A stretch of 64,000 bases of DNA from Candidatus Eiseniibacteriota bacterium (lineage in GTDB: Bacteria; Eisenbacteria; RBG-16-71-46; CAIMUX01). The first letter of the stretch is position 1, and every line of letters starts with the position of its first letter. Location of the stretch: the NCBI GenBank assembly GCA_903844735.1, contig CAIMUX010000103.1, positions 124,001 to 188,000 on the forward strand, in the 5' to 3' direction. The notes beneath the pieces are model-generated. The model saw only the letters and a program-made list of their open reading frames with translations. It made no database searches and was not told the origin of the DNA. Position numbers and translations under genes: made by a program. This document shows positions 26,301 to 34,438 of the stretch, piece after piece.

Positions 26301-26636
26301 GAAGGGAAGGACATCGCCAGGCGGTACGAGAAGCCCGCGAACCGGCCAATCTCCCAGATGGGTACCGTCGCCAGGGGTGATCACAGCGCCGTGCGCCAGC
26401 GGTCGTCCCCGGCGTGTCGGCCAGGGCAGGCGGGCCGTCTCTTCTTCCGCACACTCATGAAGCAGGCCACCCGAGAGCCTGCCCACGAGTGGCAGCAGCT
26501 CCTTCGGGGGTACGACGCCACCCAAGGAAACGGGCGCGCCTGTTCCCAGGGAGCGAGCGTCGTCTCCCCAGAGAAAGAACGCTCCCCCGGGCGTCTCGGC
26601 GCCCGGCAGCCAGGCGGTGTGCAGGTGGACAGCCAT
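23322..26636 (-). CDS. SNF2-family DNA translocase/helicase
   Basis: 1104 residues from ATG 26636 (MAVHLHTAWLPGAE). The start lies 19 bases after the upstream stop; the ribosome binding site is weak. The N-terminal half is the SNF2 helicase-associated region of bacterial SNF2 proteins. Its middle has Pro/Gly-rich inserts. The motor begins at RPYQSRGVGWLEFL: I ADDMGLGKT, Ia LVLCPMSVVGNW, II DEAQ (IVLDEAQNLKN, not DEAH), III LTGTPLENRLSELWS, IV IFTQFTEMG, V SLRAGGTGLNLT, VI DRAFRIGQTHRVQVHK. It would move along duplex DNA and remodel proteins or structures. The SWIM partner follows directly. Confidence 0.93.
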   Translation of the reverse strand: MAVHLHTAWLPGAETPGGAFFLWGDDARSLGTGAPVSLGGVVPPKELLPLVGRLSGGLLHECAEEETARLPWPTRRGRPLAHGAVITPGDGTHLGDWPVRGLLVPPGDVLPFLAGLPREAPSGLQYGGSLRFWMECGSLALGLLARQRIVPAVAVTHGPEGRERLAAWRPVLDDPEDRHAVDLLSHAMPGICRAAAATREADGRLLLPDAATVVRDFLTTTMDASARFVLAEEGFPDRGGRRTNAARDLTGPIGGWLRALGWIEGKLAGDARSLDEFTESVRRWGEILHEPAPDSFRTAFRLLEPSRTPATPDIPAAADLSANVDLPTTVAAADNDSARAVTEAQQGGSEWNLEFLLQNRTRPDRVISAAGVWEAGGPAMVWDDCVLERPQDRLLGDLGRASRLFPPLERALEGPRPSACLLSADEAHTFLRKAASLLEESGFGVIVPAWWGEVSSRPRLRLRLRPVDGTPGGPGRDERVGRGAPPGTGAAQGYPGTETTQEVEPALGPAALVAYDWEIALGNAILGPEEFRRLAQEQRPLVLVRGRWIELDPERTASIRHVMEEENGPRELTLAEAVRWSAVGPDPLAEDTAPEVIADGWIADLLERLHGHRVPELIETDERFKGTLRPYQSRGVGWLEFLRRCGLGACLADDMGLGKTVQMIALLLHERAAGSPPVGPTLVLCPMSVVGNWQREIERFAPSLHTMVHHGLHRLRDHTFAEEAAENDAVVTTYALAHRDRAQLRSVAWERIVLDEAQNLKNPVTLQARAVRSLRANTRVALTGTPLENRLSELWSILDTLNPGYLGTRAEFRRRYSVPIERNRDPHRREGLRRLVQPFLLRRLKTDPDVIRDLPEKLEMVVYCNLTREQAALYQAVLDEMLGAVEHSSGIARRGLILAVLTRLKQVCNHPSHYLRDGGPIEGRSGKTARLAEMMEEVLAVGERALIFTQFTEMGHLLRTYLAERLRTEVMFLHGGTPKAERDRMVDHFATPDGPKVFLLSLRAGGTGLNLTPATHVFHFDRWWNPAVEDQATDRAFRIGQTHRVQVHKYVCVGTLEERIDKMIRDKRELANLVVGAGEDWLTELDTSQLRDVLRLSRDAVSED

Positions 26637-26655
26637 CAAAAATCCCGTTCGGACA

Positions 26656-27861
26656 TCATAGGCCGCCGGGATGGATGGGAGCGAGGAAGAACCGATCAAG
26701 CCGGTCGAGCAGTTGCGCCGATTGGGGCAGATTGGCGCGCGGGCCCAGCGCCTTCTCCAGTTGCTCCCGCGCGCCGTACCCCACCCCGGTGAGATAGAGG
26801 AACGCCGCGGCGCGTGCCAGGGCGACTTTCTCCGGAGGGATGAGCGGGCCGGGGCCACCCTGCTGCAACACGGCAATGTCGGCCTGAAACCGGTTGAGGA
26901 GCCCTCGTTGGGCAGTCCTGTCGAAGACCGGCCGGAACAGGCCGTCCGCATCGCCGCGCAGCACCATCGGGACCATGCAGCAATGGCGGCAGGCTTCCTC
27001 GCCTGGGATCTGGAGCCGCGCGAGAAACCGGCAATTGTAGAGCGGGAGAAACTGCCCCTCCAGCACCGGATCCTTAGCACCCTGCGGGAAGTGAATGGAC
27101 GTGATGATCCCTTCCTCGAAACGCACTGTGCCCACGAACTCGCTCCTCGGCACGAGCCGGGGCCGACCGTCCTCGTCGGCCTCGAGAAGCAGAATCAGCG
27201 ACGCCGCGGGGTCTGGCAGACTGACCGAACTTCTGATGGGCAACTCCTTGCGGCCGTTGTGGTTCAGATCGATATCCTGGTCAAGGTCGTATGGCCTGAG
27301 CGAACAGGCGTTGGGCCAGGGGCGCAGTGAGTCGTCCGTCGCGGTGCCGGTGCCACCGAGGCGGCGGTCGCCGGGCAACAGGATCGAGACCTCAGTGTTG
27401 GCGGTGTGTTGCAGCCAGGCGAGAACATGATTCTTCCCTTTGCGACGATCCTCGATGCGCAGTCGGGTCTGGTGGATCGGGCGACGCTCGCCTGGGCGCA
27501 CCAGCCAGCCGGTGACGGCCGTTTCGGGCACCACCATCCAGGCTTTGCCCCGACTCGATAGGAACCGACGGGCCGGTCCCTCGGTCCACGCGAGGCTGGT
27601 GGCGGCTTCCCGGGTTCCTGGGAGGGGCGACTCGGGTCGGTCGATCCCGGCAGGACGCGACTCCCAGGACGCGGGCAGCTCCGGGGTCTTCGAGAAAGAG
27701 TGTCCGGTTCCGAGAAGAAGAAGAACAGTGGCAAGGAGCCACCGGACGGACGGGCGCGGTGGGCCGAGGGGGCACCGTGGGCGCCGTAGGTGCCGTGGAT
27801 GCCGTAGGGGCCCTGAGCGCCGCGGGGACCGGCACTTCGCGGGAACTCCTTGCCGGCTCAT
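26656..27861 (-). CDS. Secreted hypothetical protein upstream of SNF2
   Basis: 401 residues from ATG 27861. The first ~40 residues are Arg/Pro-rich and partly made of a 9-bp repeat (27772-27825). A hydrophobic signal follows (WLLATVLLLLGTGHSFS). The mature part contains YDLDQDIDLNHNGRKELPIR, which looks like a calcium- or carbohydrate-type Asp/Asn loop, and a ECRHCC-like pair (EEACRHCCMV). I recognise no family. It lies 81 bases after the histidine kinase and 19 bases before the SNF2 gene on the same strand, so it is probably in the same transcription unit. Confidence 0.6.
   Translation of the reverse strand: MSRQGVPAKCRSPRRSGPLRHPRHLRRPRCPLGPPRPSVRWLLATVLLLLGTGHSFSKTPELPASWESRPAGIDRPESPLPGTREAATSLAWTEGPARRFLSSRGKAWMVVPETAVTGWLVRPGERRPIHQTRLRIEDRRKGKNHVLAWLQHTANTEVSILLPGDRRLGGTGTATDDSLRPWPNACSLRPYDLDQDIDLNHNGRKELPIRSSVSLPDPAASLILLLEADEDGRPRLVPRSEFVGTVRFEEGIITSIHFPQGAKDPVLEGQFLPLYNCRFLARLQIPGEEACRHCCMVPMVLRGDADGLFRPVFDRTAQRGLLNRFQADIAVLQQGGPGPLIPPEKVALARAAAFLYLTGVGYGAREQLEKALGPRANLPQSAQLLDRLDRFFLAPIHPGGL
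27772..27825. repeat. 9-bp tandem repeat
   Basis: Six imperfect units of the type GCGCCGTAG / GTGCCGTGG / ATGCCGTAG. It encodes the Arg/Pro-rich leader of the secreted protein on the minus strand. Confidence 0.75.
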
Positions 27862-27942
27862 TGCGGGCTTATTGCTGGCATCGCTGTCCTTCCCTCCCCG
27901 ACAAAACCGTCAGGGCAAGGAGGAAGAATACCATCACGCGGT

Positions 27943-29400
27943 TCAGGCAGCGCGGGAATGGTCTGTCGGGAACTCGGCGGCCGTGTCAGCCGGCGATCCC
28001 TCCGCGGTCAAGGGGAGCGTGAACCAAGCCCGCGTTCCCCGTCCCGGGCCATCGCTCTCGATACCGATCTGGCCGCCCATGCCACGTACCAGATGGCGAC
28101 TGAGGGTGAGGCCGAGCCCGGCGCCGCCGAAGCGACGGGTGTTCGAGCCGTCGGCCTGCAAGAAGAGGTCGAAGACCTGTCCGAGCTTGCCGGGTTCGAT
28201 TCCCACGCCGGTGTCGGCCACCTCCACGCGGAGGAACGGCCGTGGCCCCTGCTCGATTCGTCCGGTGACGCGGAGCGATCCGCACTCGGTGAACTTCACG
28301 GCATTCGCCAGCAGGTGGCGCAGGACCTGCGTCACTCGCTCCGGGTCGCCCGCGACGCGCGGCCAGCCGTCGGACGGTGGGGTCACCAACAGGACCAAGT
28401 CGCGCGCGGCGAGCGTGGAGCGGTGAGCCGCCAGCTCGCGCTCGAGGATGCTGCGGAACTCCAATTGATGGCAGCGGAGGGCCAGGCTTCCCTCCTCCAG
28501 GCGGCAGAGATCCAGCAAATCGCGGATGAGGCCGGAAAGCCGCTCGGCTGAATGATAGGCCTGGTCGAGAAAGCTTCGCTCCTCCTCGGCCGAGGGACAA
28601 GAGCCGCTGCGCAACACCTCCAGCGACCCGATGACGCCATTTAGCGGGGTGAGCAACTCGTGCGAGGTGTTGGCGAGGAACTGCGTCTTTAGCAGGTTGA
28701 CCTCTTCCAGTTGGAGATTCATCGCTTCGAGCCGGCGGCTGTAGGCCTCCAGCATATTTTCCACCAACCGGGCACCCCGCTGGTGGTGGCGCCGGGCCCG
28801 TTCCGTATGGAGCGAGATGGCCAAGAGGGCCAGGATGATCCCGAACGACGCGATCAGGGCCAAGCGACTTCCCGCGGCTTTTTCGGCGGCGAGCTGCAGG
28901 TCGAAAACGCAGCGCGCCTCCAACTGCTCGATCTTTTCGGACGCCTCAGACAGGTCTCGGTATGCGTCGGGCAGCCCGGGCATCGGAGGATCCGTCGGAC
29001 TCGCGGTGGAGGGGACGGACTGATCGACTCGACGCAGGAACGCGGCCCGGGCCATTTCCTGGGCGTGCAGGCGCAGGGCCGCTGCCTCGTCAAGGGCATG
29101 GAGCGCCACTTGGTCGTGGCGGAAGTAGGCTCGAACAGCGGCGTCAGCGGGGCCCCCGAAGTTTGGACGCTCCCCCTCCGGCCTGTCTTCCGGCGAACCG
29201 GTGTTCCACTGCAGCCGGTCCAGCTCCGCGCGCAGGGCGTGCAGAGACCCCAGGGTGGCGGCGGCCTGGGTCCCGCGGGTGGCGGCGCGGTGGACCTGGA
29301 CGATCACGCCCGCCTCCCATAGCAGGAAAGTGCAGAGCAGAATCGCGGCTGCCGGTTTCAGCGTCCGGCGACTTTGATGAACGAGCGATTCGCGCATCAT
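27943..29400 (-). CDS. Sensor histidine kinase, orphan
   Basis: 485 residues; ATG 29400 or the next codon. TM1 lies at ~15-35 and TM2 at ~180-200, enclosing a ~145-residue periplasmic sensor rich in Ala and Arg. A coiled stretch (LEAMNLQLEEVNLLKTQFL) leads into HisKA with the phospho-acceptor in ANTSHELLTPLNGVIG. HATPase_c follows: N box HLLANAVKFTE, G1 VADTGVGIEPG, F box VFDLFLQAD, G2 GGAGLGLTLS. No response regulator is next to it. It heads a minus-strand run with the unknown secreted protein, SNF2 and SWIM genes. The signal is unknown. Confidence 0.92.
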   Translation of the reverse strand: MMRESLVHQSRRTLKPAAAILLCTFLLWEAGVIVQVHRAATRGTQAAATLGSLHALRAELDRLQWNTGSPEDRPEGERPNFGGPADAAVRAYFRHDQVALHALDEAAALRLHAQEMARAAFLRRVDQSVPSTASPTDPPMPGLPDAYRDLSEASEKIEQLEARCVFDLQLAAEKAAGSRLALIASFGIILALLAISLHTERARRHHQRGARLVENMLEAYSRRLEAMNLQLEEVNLLKTQFLANTSHELLTPLNGVIGSLEVLRSGSCPSAEEERSFLDQAYHSAERLSGLIRDLLDLCRLEEGSLALRCHQLEFRSILERELAAHRSTLAARDLVLLVTPPSDGWPRVAGDPERVTQVLRHLLANAVKFTECGSLRVTGRIEQGPRPFLRVEVADTGVGIEPGKLGQVFDLFLQADGSNTRRFGGAGLGLTLSRHLVRGMGGQIGIESDGPGRGTRAWFTLPLTAEGSPADTAAEFPTDHSRAA

Positions 29401-29502
29401 GGGCCCCCCGCCCGGAGATAGACCCCGGGCAGATTATCTATCGGCTTGCCGGGACCGAGAATTGAGCTTCCCGGCCCAAGCGGTGCTTCTCGAGGGCCTC
29501 CG

Positions 29503-29550
29503 GCCCGAAACTAGTCGTATTCGTTCTCCACTTCGAATCTCAGTTGGACG
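29503..29550. repeat. Dispersed intergenic repeat, copy 3 (short)
   Basis: Contains GGCCCGAAACTAGTC, GTATTCGTTCTCC and CGAATCTCAG. The copy at 49130-49175 has GTATTCGTTCCC and CGAATCTCAGG in the same order. Confidence 0.6.
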
Positions 29551-29561
29551 ATCGATTGATC

Positions 29562-29581
29562 CGGGCGTAGGCTCGCCCGGC
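29562..29581 (+). promoter_or_regulatory. Inverted repeat upstream of the porin gene
   Basis: CCGGGCG-TAGGCT-CGCCCGG, 7-base arms. TTGGAC lies at 29545-29550, 18 bases before the TAGGCT loop, so it may be a promoter whose -10 box sits in an operator dyad. Confidence 0.4.
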
Positions 29582-29654
29582 GTTGAGTGTGCGCGGATTC
29601 CGATTCCACCAGGGGTTCGGATCGGCCACTCGGGAACCAATGGGGGTCGATTCC

Positions 29655-30983
29655 ATGCAAACGGAAACATGGACGTTTCGCAGGCTCTCTCTCGCAGTAA
29701 CCCTAGTCCTGGTGGCGTTGATCGGCATCACGCCCTCCGCTCGGGCCGGTGACGAGGAAAAGCCCGCGGTGAACGGCAAGAACTCTAAGATCCAGCTCAG
29801 CGGGACCGGCTGGGTCGTCTATCGGTACTTGCTGGCCGATGAGATCCGTGCTTCCGCGCCCAAGGGGTTCCTTTCCTCGGCCGGCGTGGATCGCCAGGAT
29901 GCCAACAGTTTTGACCTCGACCGCGTGCAGTTGACCGGCGACTACTTCTTCAACGACCGGCTCACCTGGCGCACCGTCCTCGAAGGAGACAATCTGGGCG
30001 GGGTCGCCCGGCTGTACGTCAAGAACGCCTTCTTCCGGGTCAAGGATCCGTGCGGCCTCCCGAACACCTCCTTCAAGTTCGGGCTGTATCCGCACGGTAT
30101 GACCGCGACGATCGACGACCTGTGGGGGTACCGTCTGGTCTCCGAGAACAGCCTCAACCGCTATTTCGGCGTCGGCTCCGCCTATACCGGCGTCGGCATC
30201 GACACGAAGCTGGCCAAGGGCGTTGTCGATCTCGATCTGGCGATTGCCAACGAGCTTGGGTACAACAAGGGTCTCACCGTGCCCTTCTCGTTGAAGCTGG
30301 ACGACCCCAAGGCGACCAAAGACGAGTCCAATCGTTCCAAGTACAAGACCTTCATGGGCCGGGTGATCCTCACGCCGCCGGGCGAGGATCCGCTCCTGAA
30401 GTCGTTCCACCTCACGCTCTTTGGCCAGAGGAATGGAAAGAACCCGGTTTCCCCGTCAGCGGCGGATGCTGCGACCTACGTGCCCGCGAACGAACTCCCC
30501 AAGAGCGCCGCCGACAACCGGAACCTCTGGTTCGAGGCTTTCCCCTATTTCAAGAAGGGCAAGTTGGTTGCCGGTCTTGAGTACGGTCTGGGCTGGAGCA
30601 GCTCCACGAAGTTGGCGAAGCGCGTTGTCGGGAACGCCTTCCCCGCGCTGGAATTGACGGACGTGAGATCGAGCTACCTGGGCGGCGTGGCCACCTATCA
30701 GATCCTTCCGAAGCTGGGATGCTTTGCTCGTCTCGACCTGTTCGATCCGGACAAGGACAGCGACGGCTCCTGGACGGGTACCGAGAGCGCGCCCAAGGAC
30801 ATAAAAGGTTTGAAGACCACCAACGTTCTCGCCGGCGTGTCTCACACGGTCGTCGCCGGTGTGCGCGGCATCATCGACGTGGAGTACACGAAGTTCGAGA
30901 ACCCGAAGAACAAGGTGGGCGGTGCTGAACTCACTCTCGATCCGGACATCACCATCTCGGCCAGGATGGAGGTCAAGCTCTAG
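29655..30983 (+). CDS. Outer-membrane porin-like beta-barrel
   Basis: 442 residues; ATG 29655 chosen with GGGGGTCG upstream (an in-frame ATG at 29640 is the alternative). Signal peptide to about residue 32 (ITPSARA-GD). The mature protein is a run of alternating amphipathic strands with aromatic girdles (TGWVVYRYLLADE, LTWRTVLEGDN, YLGGVATYQILPKLG) and ends IDVEYTKFENP ... ITISARMEVKL. Such layout fits 16-18-stranded porins of the phosphate-selective/Phospho-porin type. The transported solute is unknown. Confidence 0.8.
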   Translation: MQTETWTFRRLSLAVTLVLVALIGITPSARAGDEEKPAVNGKNSKIQLSGTGWVVYRYLLADEIRASAPKGFLSSAGVDRQDANSFDLDRVQLTGDYFFNDRLTWRTVLEGDNLGGVARLYVKNAFFRVKDPCGLPNTSFKFGLYPHGMTATIDDLWGYRLVSENSLNRYFGVGSAYTGVGIDTKLAKGVVDLDLAIANELGYNKGLTVPFSLKLDDPKATKDESNRSKYKTFMGRVILTPPGEDPLLKSFHLTLFGQRNGKNPVSPSAADAATYVPANELPKSAADNRNLWFEAFPYFKKGKLVAGLEYGLGWSSSTKLAKRVVGNAFPALELTDVRSSYLGGVATYQILPKLGCFARLDLFDPDKDSDGSWTGTESAPKDIKGLKTTNVLAGVSHTVVAGVRGIIDVEYTKFENPKNKVGGAELTLDPDITISARMEVKL

Positions 30984-31147
30984 CGTCTGCACCTCCCGGA
31001 CCGTCCGCACCGTCGCGGTCCCGACACGACACCACATGCCCGCCTGGGTCCGGGATGCCGGGCCTCGGTGGGCTTCTCTTCTGGAGATAAGGCTGGGGCG
31101 GCCGTCCGCCGATGTGTGACCAGGAGCTGCCCGGGGTGGCTCGGCGA

Positions 31148-31176
31148 TTGAAGGTCCGGCAGGGGTGTGGTATCGT
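31148..31176 (+). promoter_or_regulatory. Likely sigma-70-type promoter for the cyclophilin
   Basis: TTGAAG (31148-31153), 17-base spacer, TATCGT (31171-31176); the gene starts at 31244. Confidence 0.45.
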
Positions 31177-31243
31177 TCGCCTTGACGTGCGGAGCGGAGG
31201 CGGCGGGTACCGAGAACCGACGGCGCGCACGGAGGAGGGAACG

Positions 31244-31885
31244 ATGCGTTCCTGGATTATCGTTGCGGTGCTTACGCTTGCGGCCGGCTTGCCCGGTTGG
31301 GCGCAAGCGCAGAAGGCGGACTCGGCGGCCTCTCCGCCGGTCGTGGTCATCGAGACCTCCTTGGGCACGATCACCGTGGAGCTGGACCCGGTCCACGCCC
31401 CCGTTACGGTGGAGAACTTCCTTCGCTACGTCAGGGCCGCCTTCTACGACGGCGTCATCTTTCATCGCGTCATTGACAACTTCCTTGCCCAAGGGGGTGG
31501 CTACCTGCCGGAGATGAAGCAGAAGCAGCCACTGTATCCGGACATCAAGCTCGAGTCGCGAAACGGGCAGAAGAACCGGCGCGGCACCATCGCCATGGCC
31601 CGTTCCCGTGCCCCTGACAGCGCGAACTGCCAGTTCTTCTTCAACCTCGTCGACAACCCGTCGCTGGACTATCACGCGACCACCAACCCGCTCGGCTACG
31701 CTGTCTTCGGGCGCGTGCTGTCCGGGTGGGAAACCCTGGACAAGATCCGCTCCGTGAAGACGATTGCGAGTCCCGCCGACCTTCAGGCTGACGGGAGCCC
31801 GGCGACCACGCTTCCCGCGAGCCCGGTAGTGATCCGTTCCATCCGGTTGCGTGACACCGGCGGCCCGACCGACGGCACTCGCTGA
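31244..31885 (+). CDS. ppiA: Periplasmic peptidyl-prolyl cis-trans isomerase (cyclophilin)
   Basis: 213 residues; ATG 31244 after GGAGGAGG. Signal peptide of ~22 residues (ending AQAQ). Cyclophilin core: ETSLGTITVELDPVHAPVTVENF, YDGVIFHRVIDNFLAQGGG, GTIAMARSRAPDSANCQFFFNL and YAVFGRVLSGWETLDKI. The catalytic Arg is in FHR; the usual Gln-Phe-Phe stretch is QFFF. It speeds proline isomerisation in exported proteins. It has no operon partner. Confidence 0.95.
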   Translation: MRSWIIVAVLTLAAGLPGWAQAQKADSAASPPVVVIETSLGTITVELDPVHAPVTVENFLRYVRAAFYDGVIFHRVIDNFLAQGGGYLPEMKQKQPLYPDIKLESRNGQKNRRGTIAMARSRAPDSANCQFFFNLVDNPSLDYHATTNPLGYAVFGRVLSGWETLDKIRSVKTIASPADLQADGSPATTLPASPVVIRSIRLRDTGGPTDGTR

Positions 31886-32160
31886 ACGCGACCCGGCACC
31901 GGTCATGTCCCGGAAGACCGGACCGAAACCCAGGCCCGGGTTGCGGGGTATGGCGCCTGTGCCTCGCGGTCAGAACGCCGCGCGGTGTACGCTGGTGGCG
32001 GTTGAGGACGGCGGGCGGGCCATTCGCATCGGGTCTGCGTTTCGTTGAGCCGCCTCTCCGGCGGCCGCGCTTTTCTCGGCTGCGTTCTTTTTCGGATCGC
32101 GTTTCCACAGGCGACTACCGACTCCGGCCCTGCCGGGACAGAAACAGAAGGAGACTTGGG

Positions 32161-32760
32161 ATGGAACGGAAGAACCGGGTGATCATGGGCGCGTTTCTCG
32201 CGCTGGCGTTGGCGGCCACGGCCGGTTGGGTAGCGATGGGCTACGCCGGGTCTGGCGGCGGTTGCGGTACGAAGGCGGTGGCGGCGTCCGGCTCCGGATG
32301 CCCTTCGGCGAAGGCGGGCGGCTGTCCGTCGGCGAAAGCCGGCGGTTGCCCGTCGGCGGCAAAGAGCGCCTGTGGCGCCAAGGGTGCCCAGGCCGCGGGC
32401 CCGGGGTGCGGGACCGCGATGGCCGGGGGCATGGGCGATCTCGTGATGCCAGACGGTACCAAGATGACTCGGATGGATGTCGACAATGGCATCGACCTGA
32501 TCTTCACGGGCAAGGATCTGGCCGCCATCCGTGCCCGGCTTGAGGGGCATATCGCCGCCTGTACCGGGATGAAGGAGAAGCCGTGTGCCGCCCAGACCTG
32601 CGCCGTGGCGAGCACGGAGAACAGCGTGGTTCTGTCGGTGCGCGGCCCGAATGCGGAATCATGCTGCACGATGATGACCGCATCCCTGAGCGGTGATGCG
32701 GCAAAGGCCGAGCCGGTGAAGCCCGCGAAGAAGAAGGGGAGCTGGTGGAAGCGGACGTAG
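32161..32760 (+). CDS. Cys-rich secreted repeat protein
   Basis: 199 residues; ATG after GAAGGAGAC. A signal/anchor segment (~8-30) is followed by a Gly/Ala/Cys stretch with the tandem units GCPSAKAG, GCPSAKAG, GCPSAAK and later CGAKG, GPGCG. The second half (DLVMPDGTKMTRMDVDNG ... GKDLAAIRARLEGHIAAC) looks helical, with further Cys pairs CAAQTC and SCC. A basic KKKGSWWKRT tail ends it. The paired Cys could bind metal or form disulfides. No family is recognised; exported location is inferred. Confidence 0.7.
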   Translation: MERKNRVIMGAFLALALAATAGWVAMGYAGSGGGCGTKAVAASGSGCPSAKAGGCPSAKAGGCPSAAKSACGAKGAQAAGPGCGTAMAGGMGDLVMPDGTKMTRMDVDNGIDLIFTGKDLAAIRARLEGHIAACTGMKEKPCAAQTCAVASTENSVVLSVRGPNAESCCTMMTASLSGDAAKAEPVKPAKKKGSWWKRT

Positions 32761-32865
32761 AAGCTCGCCCGACAGCGAGACATTTCGAAGGTTCCGAGTG
32801 ATGTAGTTCCATGGGCCCGGCCGGTGATGCGGTCGGGTCCTTCTTGTTGGTGATTACTCAGGCAG

Positions 32866-32906
32866 CCGGACTTCTGAATTCTGACTCCCGAATCCTGTCT
32901 ACCTGA
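32866..32906. repeat. Dispersed intergenic repeat, copy 4 (short)
   Basis: On the minus strand GTAGACAGGATTCGGGAG followed by TCAGAATTCAGAAGTCCGG. This corresponds to the GTAGACAG ... AGTCAGGATTCAGAAG part of copies 2 and 5. Confidence 0.6.
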
Positions 32907-32959
32907 GTAGTAACCTTGTGGGATCGGGTCCGCCACAGGGCTGCGCACAGGAGGGTGAC

Positions 32960-34438
32960 ATGTCGGGAGACCATGGTCCGGACGAAGCACCGTGGGAGCT
33001 GGGTGACCTCGGCGACTGGCCGCCGGAAGTGTTCCGCGAGGCCGGGCATCGCACGGTCGATTGGGTGGCGGACTACGTAGCACGCATCGAGACGCTGCCC
33101 GTTCTGGCGCAGGTCCAGCCGGGGGAGATCCTCCGATCGCTGCCGGCAAATCCGCCGGAACACGGCGAGTCGTTCGGGAATCTTCTGGCCGACCTTGACG
33201 GCGTGGTGCTGCCCGGCGTCACGCACTGGAACCACCCCGGGTTCTTAGCCTATTTCGGCATCACCGCCTCTGGTCCCGGAATTCTCGGGGAGATGGTCGC
33301 CGCGGCGTTCAACACCAACGCCATGCTCTGGAGGACCTCTCCCTCGACGACGGAACTGGAGCAGGGTGTGCTCGACTGGCTGCGCGGAATGATCGGCTTG
33401 CCCGCGCCGCGCTTCGGCCTGCTCACCGATACCGCGTCCACCAGCACCCTGGTGGCGTTGGCCGCGGCGCGCGAGTCGGTTCCCGGGCTCGACGTGCGCG
33501 AGCGGGGACTGTCGGCGCCGGGGATGCCTCGGCTGCGCCTCTACACATCGATGGAGGCGCACTCCTCGGTGGAGAAGGCGGCGATTGTGCTGGGCCTCGG
33601 GCGAGAAGGGGTGCGGAAGATTCCGACTGACAGCGCCTTCCGCATGGATGTCGCGGCGCTGGATGCGGCCGTGCGCGAGGACCGTGCGAGCGGATGGCTG
33701 CCGTTCGCCGTCTCCGCTACCGTGGGGACTACCTCCACCACCAGCGTCGACCCGGTCCCGGCTGTTGCCGCGATCTGCGCCCGCGAGGGGCTGTGGTTGC
33801 ATGTCGACGCCGCCTACGCAGGGAGTGCCGCGGTGCTGCCGGAGAAGCGCTGGTGTCTCGCCGGCTGCGAACACGCCGATTCACTGGTGACAAATCCGCA
33901 CAAGTGGCTTTTCGTTCCGATCGACGCCAGTGCCCTGTTTTTGCGGCGGCCGGAGGTGTTGCGCCGGGCGCTGCAGCTCGTTCCCGACTACCTGCAGACG
34001 TCCGCCGCTCCCGACGCGGTGAATCTGATGGACTACGGGTTCCAACTGGGGCGGCGCTTCCGCGCCATCAAGCTCTGGTGGGTGATCCGCACCTTCGGTG
34101 TGGAAGGGATCCGCCGGCGAATCGCCGAGCACTGCCGGCTCGCCGAGGTCTTCGCCTCGTGGGTGGAGGCGGATCCGGGGTTTGAGGTGGTCGCGCCGGT
34201 GCCGTTCTCGACCATCTGCTTTCGGGCTGTGTGGCCCGGGATCACGGCGGCAGAGCGCGACGCTCGCAATGAGAGGGTTCTGGAGCGGGTCAACGCCGAT
34301 GGCCGCGTATTCCTGTCCCACACCAAGCTGTGCGGCGTGTACACCCTTCGCGTGGCGATCGGGAACCTGCGGACCGAGGAGCGGCATCTGCGGGTCGCGT
34401 GGGACCTGCTGCGGTCGGCGCGGGAGGGGGAGGGGTAG
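32960..34438 (+). CDS. PLP-dependent aromatic-L-amino-acid decarboxylase family protein
   Basis: 492 residues; ATG 32960 with CAGGAGGG upstream. Group II decarboxylase signatures: FREAGHRTVDWVADYVARI, THWNHPGFLAYFGITAS, substrate loop YTSMEAHSSVEKAA, FAVSATVGTTSTTSVDPV, WLHVDAAYAGSAAVLPE, and the PLP lysine in SLVTNPHKWLF. The C-terminal LRVAIGNLRTEERHL is also typical. It decarboxylates aromatic amino acids such as tryptophan, tyrosine or DOPA; which one cannot be read here. Expected in the cytosol, dimeric. A repeat copy lies just upstream; no operon partner. Confidence 0.93.
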   Translation: MSGDHGPDEAPWELGDLGDWPPEVFREAGHRTVDWVADYVARIETLPVLAQVQPGEILRSLPANPPEHGESFGNLLADLDGVVLPGVTHWNHPGFLAYFGITASGPGILGEMVAAAFNTNAMLWRTSPSTTELEQGVLDWLRGMIGLPAPRFGLLTDTASTSTLVALAAARESVPGLDVRERGLSAPGMPRLRLYTSMEAHSSVEKAAIVLGLGREGVRKIPTDSAFRMDVAALDAAVREDRASGWLPFAVSATVGTTSTTSVDPVPAVAAICAREGLWLHVDAAYAGSAAVLPEKRWCLAGCEHADSLVTNPHKWLFVPIDASALFLRRPEVLRRALQLVPDYLQTSAAPDAVNLMDYGFQLGRRFRAIKLWWVIRTFGVEGIRRRIAEHCRLAEVFASWVEADPGFEVVAPVPFSTICFRAVWPGITAAERDARNERVLERVNADGRVFLSHTKLCGVYTLRVAIGNLRTEERHLRVAWDLLRSAREGEG

